Shown one piece after another: positions 1 through 11,069 of a DNA stretch of 64,000 nucleotides. Below the pieces are notes generated by a model that had not been told where the DNA came from, did not search any database, and saw nothing but the letters and a program-made list of their open reading frames with translations. The stretch spans positions 242,303,741-242,367,740 of the forward strand of contig CM041465.1 in the NCBI GenBank assembly GCA_023213395.1, read 5' to 3'. A program made the translations under genes and the position numbers. Position 1 is the stretch's first letter. Each line of letters opens with the position of its first letter. Origin of the DNA: Cycas panzhihuaensis. Taxonomy: Eukaryota; Cycadophyta.

Positions 1-347
1 GGAAAGATCTACCTAATGAGGTCGAGACCCCATTAGGAGAAAGGACAAGGTGAAACTATTAACTTTATTTCCTATACAAGTTGATGTATTAGAGTTGTAT
101 AGGATTGGAATTTTTAATGCTTTTAAACATAGGAGTGAGCATATTTAAATATGGTAGGCTAATAATAACCCATATGAAGAATACATTTGGCCATCAATTG
201 ACCACCAAAGTGCCCACCACATGTCCCCTCATTGGACTCTGTCAAGACAAATAAAGATTCATTGGGTGAGAGGTACCTTAGTAGAAGCCCATTAAAAGAA
301 TGCTTATATAATACATCATCAAGCAAAAGGTATTACCTAGTAGTAGC

Positions 348-599
348 TCAGATTCTTCTCTTCTTCAAAGTAGTAAGAGAAAGGAAAGATTGATCATGAA
401 GATAGAACTTAATCTCCTCATACCATGGATCATTAGGAAGGATGCCTTGGATATGGAATATATGTTCATTTGGGAGGGAATCATCAATGAGTTGACTAGT
501 AGGATTAGGAAGACGAGCATCAACCATGATCTCTAGAATGATCATGCCTTTCTTAGATTTTCTATTGATCACTTGTAGATTGAATTCTTGTAATAACAA
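348..599 (-). pseudogene. RNase H to integrase connection, element D
   Basis: An open stretch of 83 codons begins LLQEFNLQVINRKSKKGMII, the usual segment after the gypsy RNase H core (LL-x-F-x-x-x-x-x-x-RKSKKG). It then runs through DARLPNP to a WYEEIKFYL block that precedes the integrase zinc finger in this family. Element B has the same segment at about 44.45-44.70 kb. It has no catalytic residues and links RNase H to integrase in the polyprotein. The first methionine is not meaningful, because this is part of a longer decayed frame. Confidence 0.75.
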
Positions 600-662
600 A
601 GACCATGTACCTAATCAACTAGAAAGGTTAGACTTTGTGAATAAATACCTTATAGGGTCTAA

Positions 663-1000
663 TTAAATAATGAGGTGGACTCTATTTCCAAGGAGGTATT
701 GGTGAAGCTTCTTAGTAGAAAAAACTAAACCAAGACACTCTTTTTTAGGAAAATGATAGTAAAGCTCAACTACTAGAAGAGTCTTACTAATAAAATAGAT
801 ATCCCTTTCTTTACCAAAGTCATCCTCTTCTGCTAGCATCCTTGCTAATGATTCTTCAGTAGCTAAAATATATAAAATGAACAGCTTATCAAACCTTGGT
901 AGGGCAAGAGCTGGAGTAGAAACCAAGGCTTACTTAAGCTTATCGAAGGACTCTTGAACTTAAGGAATTCATCGTAATTCAACATCTTTCTTCAAAACAT
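663..1000 (-). pseudogene. gypsy-type RNase H fragment, element D
   Basis: The translation holds the gypsy RNase H entry (ALPRFDKLFILYILATEESL), then MLAEEDDFGKERDIYFISKTL, then KKECLGLVFSTKKLHQYLLG. These match the standard series of P-x-F-x-K-x-F-x-L-x-x-D-A, A-x-L-x-Q-E, P-I-Y-Y-x-S-R and KECLAL-x-F-x-x-x-K-x-x-x-Y-L. The first catalytic Asp, expected in YVDAS, is replaced (YILAT), so the domain is probably dead. It lies directly downstream of RT on the minus strand. In life it would degrade the RNA strand of the RNA:DNA hybrid. Confidence 0.85.
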
Positions 1001-1029
1001 TAGTGATGGGCTTAGTATTTAAGGTAAAA

Positions 1030-1990
1030 TTAGTAATGAAATGTCTCAGAGAACCTACCTAGAAAGGATTTGATCTACTTTTGGGTCTTAGGGGGAGCAT
1101 TTGAATAGCAGCCTTAATTTTTTGGGATCAATTCTAATACCATCTTTAGAAACAATGTTTCCTAACATCTTCCCTGATATGATGGCAAGAACACATTTGG
1201 AGGGGTTTATACATAAGTGATATTTCTTACACCTATCAAAAATGATTCTTAAATCATGTAAATAATCAAATCTCTTGCATGAAAAAGTGAGCATATCATC
1301 TAGATATATAATAATATTATTACTAATCAAGTCATGGAAAATATAGACCATAGCCCTTCAAATCATCGTACTAGCACTCTTTAATCTAAATGGCATGACT
1401 TTATAAATGAAGGTGCCCTAAGGAGTAGTGAAAATAGTCTTGTGGTGATCACGAGGTGTGATAGAAATCTGACTGTATTCTAAAAATCCATCCATAAGGG
1501 ATATTACCTTGAAACTAGACATCTAATCCTAAATTTGGTTAATAAAGGGAAGAGTAAAATTATCTTTAGGATACACATCTTTGATATCATGAAAGTTAAT
1601 ATAAATCTAAATGGTACCATTCTTCTTCACTATAGGAACTATATTAGAGACCCTTGAGAATAGTCAACACTCTTAATGAATCTATCTCCTAATAAGTTTT
1701 CTACCTCTTAATTAATAGTGAGGGAGAGGTAGGGATGGATAGGACGTTACTTTTTCCATTTGGATTTTATGCTAGGAATTATTATAATATTATGTTCAAT
1801 AATTTAGGAGTCAAGGCCTTGTATATCTTTATAGTACCATATGAAAACTAAGTAAAACTCATAAAATAGATCCTTAAACTGGGCAATCTCTTAAGGAGTA
1901 CAACTAGCTCTCAATTTGATAATTTGAGGAATATCATTTATCTCTAAGTCTATGTCAATGGTTTGTTCCATAAGCATGGAGTTCCCTTCC
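1030..1990 (-). pseudogene. Ty3/gypsy reverse transcriptase, element D
   Basis: Read from about 1,740 leftwards, the RT blocks appear in order: SNIVPIVKKNGTI (block with VRKKDG-like sequence), PLPFINQI, a MDGF block, GTFIYKVMPFRLKSA (TF-x-x-x-MPFGL-x-N-A) and the catalytic IIYLDDML (Y-x-DD). Then come RCKKYHLCINPSKC and GIRIDPKK. The YLDD box keeps both metal-binding Asp residues. Several stops (for example in IFTTP-stop-GTF) and loss of the MDGFSGY consensus show it is inactive. The segment from 1,740 to 1,990 is the N-terminal approach (TLGK/EY-type sequence in B). Confidence 0.88.
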
Positions 1991-2031
1991 TCAAAATAAG
2001 GAGGGGTAGCATCAATTGAAGAAATAGGCTC

Positions 2032-3000
2032 CTAGGGTTGAGAATAATCAACTATAACTCTTGAAAAACCTAACTTATGATGTCCATAAGGAAAACCAGA
2101 AGATGAACTTGCTAAATGCTCTAGAATCACCACATCATTCTCAAAATGATCCATATGAAAGAGGTTAATAAGGATAAGGTTCTTAGATTTAAAAGTAGAT
2201 GGAGAGAAAGGCATGAAGGGTGAAGTCAAATCAATTAAAGAGTTTGAATAAGTAGTAATAAACTCCATGATTAAAGAAACATGAGAAAAGTAAATGGGCC
2301 TATCAATAAACTCCCAAATTGTAGAAAAGACTTAATTAAACTCTTGATGATTTATACCATAGTCATAGTCAAACCAAGATATCAGAATAAGAGAAGATCA
2401 CAAAAGATCCATATGGGGACATGTAAGAAAATATATAGTGGAGATGGAATTAACTTTCTATACTATAATGGAGGTATCATAACTATTTTATCCTATATCA
2501 AGTGAATTAGTATCTTGACCCCCTGATTCTAGGTTTGGGTGTCAATGCAACAACATCTTCCTCTCATGTCTATTCAACCATGTTTTAAATAAAGAAGAGT
2601 GAGAGAAAGATAGAGGCACATCAACATATGAATCATGTACAACTACACTCGAAGAAATAGTAACTGAATAAGTGGTAGTAGAAGGAACCATTGGATTTAC
2701 CCTAAGGGCAAGCATAAAACCTTTGAGAAATGAGTTTGAATGGGAGAGAAGGTACTTGTGCTAACAAGCCCAATTGGGGGTGGACCTTAATGAGATATGA
2801 TGGAGCGAGAAACCACCTCTTCATCAAAAATGGAAGAAGTAGGAACTAGAGAGTAATCAATGAAGTCTGAAGAAATAAGAGTAGATGGGAAGCCTAATGA
2901 TAAAGGAATAACTTCAACTAAATCCATATCCTTTACATTCGGTTGGGTAGAAGGTGCTTCAATAGTAAAGTACTTACCTAAACTAAGCAATTAAAATAAA
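2032..3000 (-). pseudogene. Protease-to-RT linker, element D
   Basis: Short minus-strand open stretches rich in Ser, Pro and acidic residues include one with HFENDVVILEHLASSSSGFP and one with FTIEAPSTQPNVKDMDLVEV. The first matches the A segment with FKDDEALLEHLAGSVPNLPSG (22,861-23,076) and its counterpart in B (about 46.2 kb), so this is the same poorly structured linker between protease and RT. No known fold is visible. Plus-strand reading frames here are incidental. Confidence 0.6.
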
Positions 3001-3263
3001 TACTCTATAGAATTGGAGGATTCACCAGGTTCTAGAAGTGTCTTAATAAGAGGAACTAATTACTTAATGGGTTTGGGCTTTCACTTAACAATCTTCAACT
3101 ATCCCTTGTGGATGAACCTAAGTTCACCAAAGAGGGAGGAATAAACCGCTATCATTTGGGTGATCCATGGTCTACCCAAAAGTATATTATATTTTAATTA
3201 TAGGTTAATGATGGTAAGCATAATAAGAATTATCTTTTTCTGTAATGTGAGAGAAAGAGTGAC

Positions 3264-3542
3264 TTAACCTAAGGGTACCTTCTGATTCTTATCATACCCT
3301 TGGCAAATCCACTTGTATGGGTTAAAAATAGAAATTTCTAAATCCGTAACAAGATGAAAATGGACTACATTGATAGATGATCCTTTGTCAATAATAACCC
3401 CCTTAATATTGATATCATCCTTCATAATCTCAATGTAAAATGAGGGAATGTCATTCAGCGTATGGACTGAATGACTAGATAAGGTAGCAAGGTCAAAAGA
3501 AAGCATAGAAGTACGTGAAGAAACTACCAAAGGAACTCCCAA
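3264..3542 (-). pseudogene. Retropepsin-like protease, element D
   Basis: The frame contains the flap-side approach FYIEIMKDDINIKGVIIDKGSS and then NVVHFHLVTDLEI. IIDKGSS occupies the aspartic protease active-site place (usually hydrophobic-D-T/N-G-S/A). A has VDNGSS and B has INNGS at the same spot, so this family used D-N-G or D-T-G. The Asp is kept here but the next residue is Lys. The following GYDKNQKVPLG corresponds to GYDGSEKTPLG in A and B. It would cleave the gag-pol polyprotein; it is now broken. Confidence 0.75.
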
Positions 3543-3711
3543 TACATCAAATAGAAGTTGACATTACATAAGGCAACATTTCAGTAAATTGATAATCGAT
3601 ATGCCTACATAGAAATACGTGAAGAAACTACCAAAGGAACTCCCAATACATCAAATAGAAGTTGACATTACATAAGGCAACATTTCAGTAAATTGATAAT
3701 CGATATGCCTA
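3504..3711. repeat. Nearly perfect 104-bp tandem duplication
   Basis: Unit 1 (3504-3607) starts CATAGAAGTACGTGAAG and unit 2 (3608-3711) starts CATAGAAATACGTGAAG. The two otherwise read the same to ...GATATGCCTAC. One difference in 104 bases, inside a much more decayed element, means the duplication is far younger than the insertion. Because 104 is not a multiple of three, it also breaks the gag-protease frame. Confidence 0.95.
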
Positions 3712-4330
3712 CCAGAATAGTCTTTAATTCTTCTACTAAGGAGAAAGATCCATCCTTTAAACTAAAGGGAATATACCTAAACCTGATAGGACAAGGAGGT
3801 ACTAGAGGTAAAGAGTTAGGATTAATTGCCATTAAATCATTGGATGATTTAGATGGATAAATACTCTTCATAATCTCCACCATATTTATGGTTCTCTTGG
3901 TGTCCCTACCTTTAGGTGGTGGGCAAGATTGATTGGTGTTTCTTTTTGTTAGATCATTTATGAGAGTGGCAGTCTTCTTGGGTGAATTATAACTCAAGGG
4001 TTCACCTTCATCATCTTGCACCTACTTTTATTTGCCTTTAACTTCTTTATTCATCTTGTCATTATGTTGAGGCAATGGATCCTTATGGATCATTTAGTCT
4101 TGAGATGACTTAGTAGGGTAGTTTGTTTGAACATTTACATTTTAATTTATATTTTGAATTATTTGGCACTCACTTTTAGCATGCACATCTATCTGATGAT
4201 ATGAGAACCATTTTATCTTCCTAAAGGGAGGAGGAGGTGAAGGAGGATCTTGTTTCTTCCTCCCTTTGGTAAGGTAAATAACTTTGTTCTCTTGGGAAGG
4301 GTAACTTTAAGAAGGAGGATCAACATACAA
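3712..4330 (-). pseudogene. gag-protease spacer with zinc-knuckle region, element D
   Basis: The minus-strand frame from about 4,021 to 3,668 (TATLINDLTKRNTNQSC..., later MVEIMKSIYPSKSSNDLMA) aligns in position with the A frame holding MSIMDVLRSYPEQW (24,022-24,438). That identifies it as the spacer between the gag zinc region and protease. To the right (4,100-4,330) is a Lys-rich stretch where A and B keep a Cys/His motif (KKWCSIH); here the Cys/His pattern is blurred. It has no catalytic role. Confidence 0.6.
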
Positions 4331-4348
4331 TTTAGTATTGATTATGCA

Positions 4349-4741
4349 TTATAACAATCTAATTAAAGAAGTCAGATGATCATAAGTAGGTTCAGGATGG
4401 GAGGCCTTCGTAGTTTGAATTATTTCTTTTGAAGACGTAGATTTCCTAACCTTCTTGATACCTTCTTGAATTTTGAATATTTCTAAGGACAAACATCGAT
4501 CAACTACTTCTTTATATATTTGAGGGTCCAACTTTAAAACCTCTAAGTGTATATGAGGCTTTAACATATTGGTAAATAGATCGAATAATAAATTAGGGTC
4601 AAGATGTGAATGATAAGAATACACCTGGTCTTGAAACTTCCTAACAAAGTCCCTTGACATCTCATTATAATTTTGCTTAATAGCCAACAAAGATTTAATG
4701 CTTGACTCAAATGGTCTTACTACATCAAAATAGTTGATCAA
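4349..4741 (-). pseudogene. gag capsid-like domain, element D
   Basis: This is the best preserved open frame of element D (130 codons). It carries the retrotransposon gag pattern YFDVVRPFESSIKSLLAIKQ, then NEMSRDFVRKFQDQVY (usually E-S-L-x-x-Y-x-x-R-F), then LLFDLFTNMLKPHIHLEVLK. The same pattern is in A (24,988-25,350), B (48,247-48,531) and C (32,240-32,467). Gag forms the virus-like particle that packages the element RNA. The frame ends at a stop just after the conserved core. Confidence 0.85.
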
Positions 4742-6105
4742 GGAGTCAACTAATTATTGGAATAAGAGAATAGAAGCTTAGGGGAGATGGTAAAACCATT
4801 TTAAGGCATCACCTTTAAGTGATTTAGGAAAAAGACGCATCATAACATAGTCAAACGGTATAAAATCTGTGCAACTAAGTGTGAATACCTATACATGGAA
4901 GGCAAGGTCTTGAGAAGAGTCATTAGAAAATTTAGGCAACTTAGGAAAGAATGGAGGCATAGGTGATAATAAGACCTTGTACAAGAAGGAAGACTTCACA
5001 TAATCTAGGAAGGGCCTCCTTGGCCTCAACGTAATAGGACGTTAAGGTAAGGATGATAGATGAGGAATAAATGAATGGATAAGTTATTGCAATTACGGTT
5101 GTTATTGTGAAACATCATGAGGTGGGAGAGTAGAGGGGTGAACAAACCATGTTATAGGGTTAGAGTTAGTTTGAGGTACAAGGTGATGAGGGAAACTTGT
5201 ATTAAAGTTTTAGAAAGGATTATGTTGTAGAATAGGTCTAAGAATATGTGAAGAAGAAGTGGGATTAGAAGTCCTCAAAGGTTCTGATTGTCCCACCGAA
5301 ACAGAAGGATGGGCTGAATAAATATAAAAAGCATGTTACGATGAGGAAATTATATTAAACACTCTAGGGGATGGTGGTCGAGGTCTAACACTGTGAGACC
5401 AAATGGTATGTGATGCATGAGGGGGCACCTAGGTGGTAGAAGAAATAGGATGTGAAGAGGCAATCCTAGTGGAATAAGAACAAATCTATCATAAATTAAG
5501 TGAGGTTGTAACCACTTGGCTGAATGGGTTGATTTCCAGTCGTCAACATCCTCCAAAGTGGAGAATAAGGTCATGACATAGGTCTTGGTGAAGGAGGATG
5601 AGAAGGATGAGGAGATTGCATGACATCAGGTAGGGGATCTACCTTAATCAACTCATAGTCTTTACCTAAGGGATCCATTTGGGTATATTATAGTAGAGAT
5701 GATATAGTATAAGTCTTCGAGTAAAATGGGTCATAGTAGCTAGGCATGCATAATGGGGTAGGTATCCTAGTAAGGACTAGCTCAAGGAAAGATGGATGTA
5801 GCTAACCCAAAGGTGATTCTTCTTGGATAAAAGAAGGATCCATAAAAGAAGAATTACTAAGATATTAGGAAGATTCTAGATAACCCTACTCCACTAGTAT
5901 GTTGTATAATTAGGTTGAATCTTTAGGAGAATAAATGTATGTGTTATGTGCTTGAAGTTTCAAAGATTCAATGTGAGATGATGAAACATCATAACCATAG
6001 TGTAATGGGTGCACTTGACAATTAGGTAGAAGGCCTTGAAGTCTTAATGAACAACTAGGGGTAGGTGTTGTTATTTCCATAGCTCTATTTAAGGATAAAT
6101 GGTGG
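4742..6105 (-). pseudogene. gag N-terminal, Pro-rich region, element D
   Basis: The minus-strand frames are short (for example 5,350-5,574 and 5,910-6,122) and rich in Pro, His and Ser. They fill the same place as the longer Pro/Gly-rich N-terminal gag of A and B. Frames shift often, so no continuous protein can be read. The first translated codons should lie just left of the primer-binding site near 6.1 kb. Confidence 0.5.
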
Positions 6106-6124
6106 CTTCCCAATATGGTCACCA
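6106..6124 (-). other. Primer-binding site, element D
   Basis: On the minus strand the sequence is TGGTGACCATATTGGGAAG. It aligns base for base with the same site in A (26,962-26,980), B (50,115-50,133) and C (34,504-34,522), each lying at the boundary of LTR and gag leader. I cannot name the primer tRNA from memory with confidence. Confidence 0.7.
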
Positions 6125-6125
6125 G

Positions 6126-8860
6126 AAAGATGGTTTGGTGGGTTCTTCAGAGGGCCTAAACTAAATATCTATTAATTCTTATTCCAATTAAAATTGAGAG
6201 ACACAAAGTTCAAGAAGACTTAAGGGACCATCTTTGCCTAACTCTTAAGGAGGAGTCTTTATTACATAACTCATCTCACTAATTTATATAAAACACTATT
6301 ATACAAAGAGCTATTAGGAGGTTAAGAGATAAGGTTAATTATGGAACTTTATGTATGAGTTGATAAGCTAGCCAATAGTATGCAAAGCCATTATGACGTC
6401 TAATAAAATGTAAGGCTGCTTAGGCCACCAATAAGATTGCATGTAAAAGACCCCCTTTTGTTTATATAAAGGTCATAGATTATAAATAATGGTTAGCTTG
6501 ATATAACTTTTTATAAAGATTATTCTATGGTACTCTCTATTTTGGTGGTTATTTGGCACCCTTATGTTCTTGTAGAATGAAATGGTTATAATTATCATCT
6601 TTCTGCTATCCCAAGGAGCACTAGTGAGAAGATATGTCCTAGTCTTCACTTAATAGTGTCATCTAATAAAGTATGAATGGATATGACAAAAGGCATAGAC
6701 AAGAAATAGGGTGATAGAATCCACTAACCTATACGACTTGATGAAGGAGTTCTAAGTTCAGAGCTACACTAGCAATATCCTCAATGTCCTTCCTAGGGAT
6801 TCTTCTCATGTAATCCTTTCAACCTTTTGGGTTCTATTGAGATGTGTAAGAGGGTAAAACTTGTCTTGGTTTGTGTTCACTTTGTTTGTTTATTCTTTGA
6901 GTTTTGTTCTCTCTTTTCTTTTTGTTCTTTTTGTTTTCTTTTTTTTTTTGGATTTTTATATAATAATAATAAAGAAACAAAACCAAGAAAGCAAGACAAA
7001 TCTATGTAATTAAAGAGACTAAAAAATCAAGCCCATATATGTTTTTTATTTTTTTAGTAATCATAAGCAAATGAACTAGATAAGATGTATGTAAGTTTTC
7101 TCTTTTCTTTTTGTTCTCTTTTCTTTAAATGAAAAATATACATGCAACTATGAAGTGACCCTCCTATATGCAATATACATGCTTCATTTTAAAAAGGAAT
7201 GATGCTACTTAAAGTTAAAACTCACCATTTAATTTTTATGTAAGTTTTTCAAAGAAGCCAATCAACATGCAAAATTAGTCAACATACTTCATCCTTTGTA
7301 TGTGCAACTAGTTCTTTGGAAAAAAGGTGATGAATAATGCACAAAGAAAAGATATTCTTAAAAGATACTACTCTTGCTTTTTGATAATTTTTAGACTTAT
7401 GAGATGGTAGGTAAACCATAAATCTAAATAATAAAATTCATATGAAAAACTAGTTCCAATGGTTCTATTACAATTGGAGTAGTAAGAACTCCCAAAGGAT
7501 CCTTGAATATTTAGAGGTGTTTTTACTATGTAATATTCTCAACTTTTCTCTTAAAAGATAAAGCAACCAATTTGAAAGTGAAAATTAATGGAACCACAAA
7601 GTTAAAGTAAAACAACTTCCTTCCTATTGCAATGAACACCTCAAAATTATAGTTTTCTTTTCAACTAACCAATTTTCTTCTAAAAACTTTCCTTCAAAGT
7701 AAACCAAAGAAGGAAAAAAGGAACAATAACTAAGAGAGGCTAAAATAGAGTCCAACAATGCCAAAAGAGAGTGGCAAACCAATTGAAATATAGACTATTA
7801 TAGAAGAGTGGGAAGGGATAACTAGATGAATGGTGGAGAGATAACCATGCTCTACCCTAGTCTACCCTTAAGGAACCCCATAAAGGACTAGCTTTTTAAT
7901 GTATATTTAAGTATCAAAAATTAATATAAAAGTACTACATCAATCGTCCAAAGAAAGGAAATGTTCCTAAGACAAAATCACATTTAAAACACTAAGAAAC
8001 AAGCCAAAAATATAATAGGAAAGATCTTACCAAATTAGAAGTTTGAAGCACCAAACTTGATGAAGATTTAAGAAAATAGAAACTTAGACCATCAATAGTT
8101 GAGTAGTAGCAACACAACAATAAAACTCCTCAAGGATTCACTCAAAAACCTTCCAAAAAGATCAACTTCTAGTCTCACAGCAACAATTTTTTAAAAATCT
8201 CAAAAAACCCTAGCTAAGAAAAATCATTATTAATCCATTAATTCACAATCAAAAAAGACTTGAGAGCAATTTTGGGCATCGAAGGAATCAAATTCCATCG
8301 AATCTCAGTAGTGACATGTAAAATTTTGGTGTATTATCTGAGTTTTTCTTGCATGACAATGAAAAATATAACTGGTCATGTTTTCTACCTACTAAAAACA
8401 CAACTTTATTCTAAAAATGTGATAGGTCGCATTTTTGGCATACACCTAAAAATTGATCAAAAAATATTAAAAATTTAATATCAAATAAAGATTAAATCTT
8501 GAAAATAGATTCATTAATGAGTAGATAAATCTAGAATAAGGTGAAAATATGGCAAACAACAAAATAAGTTGAAATCTTGAAGATGATGTAAAAAATAATA
8601 AATTTTGAAGGAAGCATAGGGTCAAATTAATCATGAAAGAAAACTTTGATGCTATAGTTCACGTCATGGGCAGATAGTAATAAAAACACAAGTCATATTA
8701 TCATTGATCATACTTTATTAAATTAAATTCATACTTTCAATAAGACATGGCCTAATCTATGATCAATCAAAACTATCATGCATCTTCTATGAAACCATAT
8801 ATAAACACATCAAAGCTTACCAATACCAGTTGAATACGAATTAGAAGGCTAAGTTTTGGT
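6126..8860 (-). repeat. 5' LTR and flank of element D, no gene
   Basis: DNA right of the primer-binding site must begin the 5' LTR of D. Two blocks in it recur in the C LTR fragment: TTAAGGGACCATCTTT...AGGAGTCT near 6,220-6,260 (51,920-51,960) and GAATCCACTA-CCTATAC near 6,718-6,737 (52,031-52,047). Its right edge is not resolved; I end it where an integrase fragment starts. The DNA is AT-rich, with a long pyrimidine tract at about 6,890-6,960. Reading frames here (6,827-7,009, 8,260-8,478) have no recognisable content. Confidence 0.55.
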
Positions 8861-8874
8861 GAAATAGACACTTG

Positions 8875-9285
8875 CATCAAAGTCCATTTGACTTAGAGTT
8901 TTCCATACAAGATAACAAAGAATATGCTAAAGAGAAGGAGGGGCATGACAAGGCTTTGAGATACTTGGAAAAGATCCAAAGAGTCTACAAAGAAGTATAT
9001 GATCAACTTCTAAGGACTTAGTAAAAATATAAGGAGAGACATGACAAACATAGGTAAGAGCGTACTTTTCAAGAAGAAGATTTGGTATGGTTATACTTGA
9101 GCAAGGAGAGGGTTAAAGGAGAAGGTAAGACACTCAAATCTATAAGGCATTGACCATTCAAGATTTTGAGAAAAGTAGGTGGCAATGCTTTCTAACTTAA
9201 TCTTCCACCTTATATGCAAATATATTTAGTAATAAATGTTTATTAGGTAATATGACAACAATGGTTAGAGGCTAAAATTTTGATA
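8875..9285 (+). pseudogene. gypsy integrase C-terminal fragment, separate lineage
   Basis: The plus-strand translation, with stops, reads SPFDLEFSIQDNKEYAKEKE, then KYKERHDKHR, LVWLYLSKERVKGEG, PFKILRKVGGNAF and LNLPPYMQIYLVINVY. This is the integrase C-terminal module of plant Ty3/gypsy elements (KYK-x-RHDKHR, VWL-x-x-x-KERL-G-GKKLKP, GPFKIL-K-GNAF-L-LP). It ends in QQWLEAKIL, which could be the start of a chromodomain-like tail. It is in the opposite orientation to D and is cut at its right by the copia LTR at 9,286. It is not the integrase type of A and B (KFRPKWVGPFVIL). Confidence 0.8.
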
Positions 9286-9888
9286 TGTTGGCAACACGAT
9301 TTCCCTCCAAACCTTCCTCGTGGGGTTCCAAGGGTGGTGGGAGCCCCCCTTGGCCAGGGGGGTGCCGGGGGGGGAGCATGGAACGCCCCTTGCAAAGAGG
9401 GGGTTCAGGGGCAATAGCCCTTGACCCAAAAATTTAGCACTAGAAAGTATATTAAATTGTAAAGAGAATCAGGGTCGTTCACTCAAAATACCTTAGATTC
9501 TATGGTTAAGATTTGTGCCTTGGATGACCCTCTCTTGTAGCTTAGGGTATTTTTCATTATGTTGATAGTGTTCAATATACCGTGAGGAGTTGGGTGGTTG
9601 GTTGTTGTTGCTGTGAGCACTCTAGTATAAGATTATGTATATTTTCTACATTTTACAATAATAAAGATTGATACCTTTCCTGTGTGGATATTTTTCCTAG
9701 TATAATTCCAGGGTTTTACCATGTTATATTGATAGTGTACATGTGATGCTTGGCTTTCTTGTTCACTTTATTATTTTATCTCTAGTTTAAGAACTTGCAT
9801 GTTAAATTTTAGTTTTGATTCCTATAACTAGTTGCAAGAATAGTTTAGATCTTGGTAGCGATTTAAGGGTTGGGACCTTATCTTCTCA
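9286..9888 (+). repeat. 5' LTR of copia element F
   Basis: It starts TGTTGG and ends TTCTCA, six bases before a copia primer-binding site, so the ends have the TG...CA form. Its start coincides with the break in the integrase fragment. A poly-A-like AATAATAAAG lies at about 9,656-9,665. The first 140 bases are unusually G/C-rich against an AT-rich background. No second copy of this LTR is in the window. Confidence 0.75.
9311..9420. other. G-rich block in the F LTR with quadruplex potential
   Basis: This stretch holds runs of six or more G (for example AGGGGGGTGCCGGGGGGGGA near 9,356-9,378) and the short inverted repeat GCCCCCCTTGG / CCAGGGGGGT around 9,343-9,364. It contrasts sharply with the AT-rich surroundings. 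A G-quadruplex or a stem near the LTR edge are both plausible; neither is tested. Confidence 0.6.
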
Positions 9889-9893
9889 ATAAG

Positions 9894-9905
9894 TGGTATC
9901 AGAGC
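9894..9905 (+). other. Primer-binding site for initiator Met tRNA, element F
   Basis: TGGTATCAGAGC is the classic plant copia primer site, complementary to the 3' end of initiator methionine tRNA. It lies five bases after the LTR end. Confidence 0.92.
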
Positions 9906-9963
9906 TACTTTTATTTTTGTAGTGAGCTTGTGAAGGTTTTAGTGTCGTCTTCTTCTACACCAA

Positions 9964-10800
9964 ATGGTGAAACTGGTAAGTGCAAAGTTTGAGGTGGAGA
10001 AATTCAATGACAAGAACAACTTTGACTTGTGGAAGTTGAAAGCGTATGATGTTCTTGTACAACAAGGATTGTATAGAGATCTTGCAAGCAAAATGAAGAA
10101 ACCCACAGGGATGGACAATGACGAATGGAATGATCTAGACAAAAAGGATCTTATCATAATATGATTATACTTGGCAAATAAAGTTCTACTTAACATCACA
10201 GAGGAGTAGATAGTAGCAGGATTATGGACCTGGTTGGAAGGCCTATATATGACCAAATCAGTGATGAATAACATCTACTTGAAGAGGCATTTGTACTCAT
10301 TACGGATGAAGGAAGGTACAAAAATTATTGACCATTTAAATATTTTTAATACTCTTATTTGTCAGTTGGCTAGTATCGATATTAAAATTGAGGATGAGGA
10401 CAAGGTTATTACCTTGTTATGCTTATTGCCAAAATCCTGGGATAATATTATGACCTAAATTAGTTTTAGCACTATAGATGAATTAGATTATGATTCTATT
10501 GTGAGTGCTTTACTAATGGAAGAAGTACGAAGGAAGTCTAGTCTTGAAACCTCCACACTAGAAGTTATGACAGCAAGGGGTAGAACAATTGATAGAGGAT
10601 AAAGTTCTAGGGATACATCAAGGTCAAAGTCAAAAGGCAAGAAGAGTAAGCTCGGGTGTTGGCATTGTAATAAGACTAGTCACCTCAAGAAGGATTGCTT
10701 CAAAAGGAAGGAGTTCCAGAAAAAGGAAGATCCTGCCAAGGAGGCTAATCACGTGGAGTCAAATCAAGGTATGGATGATGATGTCTTAGTTGCTTTTATT
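9964..10800 (+). pseudogene. copia gag with CCHC zinc knuckle, element F
   Basis: The start codon at 9,964 follows the leader at a normal distance from the primer site. The frame reads KFEVEKFNDKNNFDLWKLKA, DVLVQQGL and, after a stop, LYMTKSVMNNIYLKRHLYSL. It then reads RMKEGTKIIDHLNIFNTLIC and LLCLLPKSWDNIMT, the standard plant copia gag (UBN2/retrotran_gag type). The knuckle C-WH-C-NKTS-H-LKKD-C is intact at 10,657-10,698. Internal stops occur near 10,162, 10,207 and 10,457. Gag forms the particle; the knuckle binds element RNA. Confidence 0.88.
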
Positions 10801-10822
10801 ATTTCCCATTATCACCATGACT

Positions 10823-11068
10823 GATTATTAGATTCAGGTGATTCACACCACATGTGTCCACACAAGAGTTGGTTCTCATCATACCAACCTCTTGATGGTG
10901 GTGATGTACTTATGGAAAATGAAGTTTCTTATAAGATAGTAGGCATTGGTAGCATCAAAATTAAAATGTTTAATGGTGTAGTGAGAAAATTAACTGAGGT
11001 TAGAAATGTACTTGATCTAAAAAGGAATATGATTTTCTTGGGTGAACTAGATTCATGTGATTATTATT
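10823..11068 (+). pseudogene. copia protease, element F
   Basis: LLDSGDSHHMCPHKSWF carries the D-S-G catalytic triplet of copia protease, followed by MENEVSYKIVGIGSIKIKMF and LTEVRNVLDLKRNMIFLGEL. The Trp normally before I/L-L-D-S-G has become TGA. The frame ends abruptly after ELDSCDYY, where foreign DNA begins. It would cleave the copia polyprotein. Confidence 0.85.
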
Positions 11069-11069
11069 A

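Larger units (their letters stand above)
1..6125 (-). mobile_element. Ty3/gypsy element D, internal region, left side off window
   Basis: Read on the minus strand, from right to left, the order is primer-binding site, gag, protease, linker, reverse transcriptase, RNase H. This is Ty3/gypsy order up to the window edge; integrase and the 3' LTR would lie to the left. Every domain aligns by eye with the matching segment of elements B (43.2-50.1 kb) and A (22.2-27.0 kb), so D is a relative of the same Tat-like group. It is AT-richer and more decayed than A and B. Frames are broken by many stops. Assignment to gypsy is secure; the exact lineage is inferred from similarity to A and B. Confidence 0.85.
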
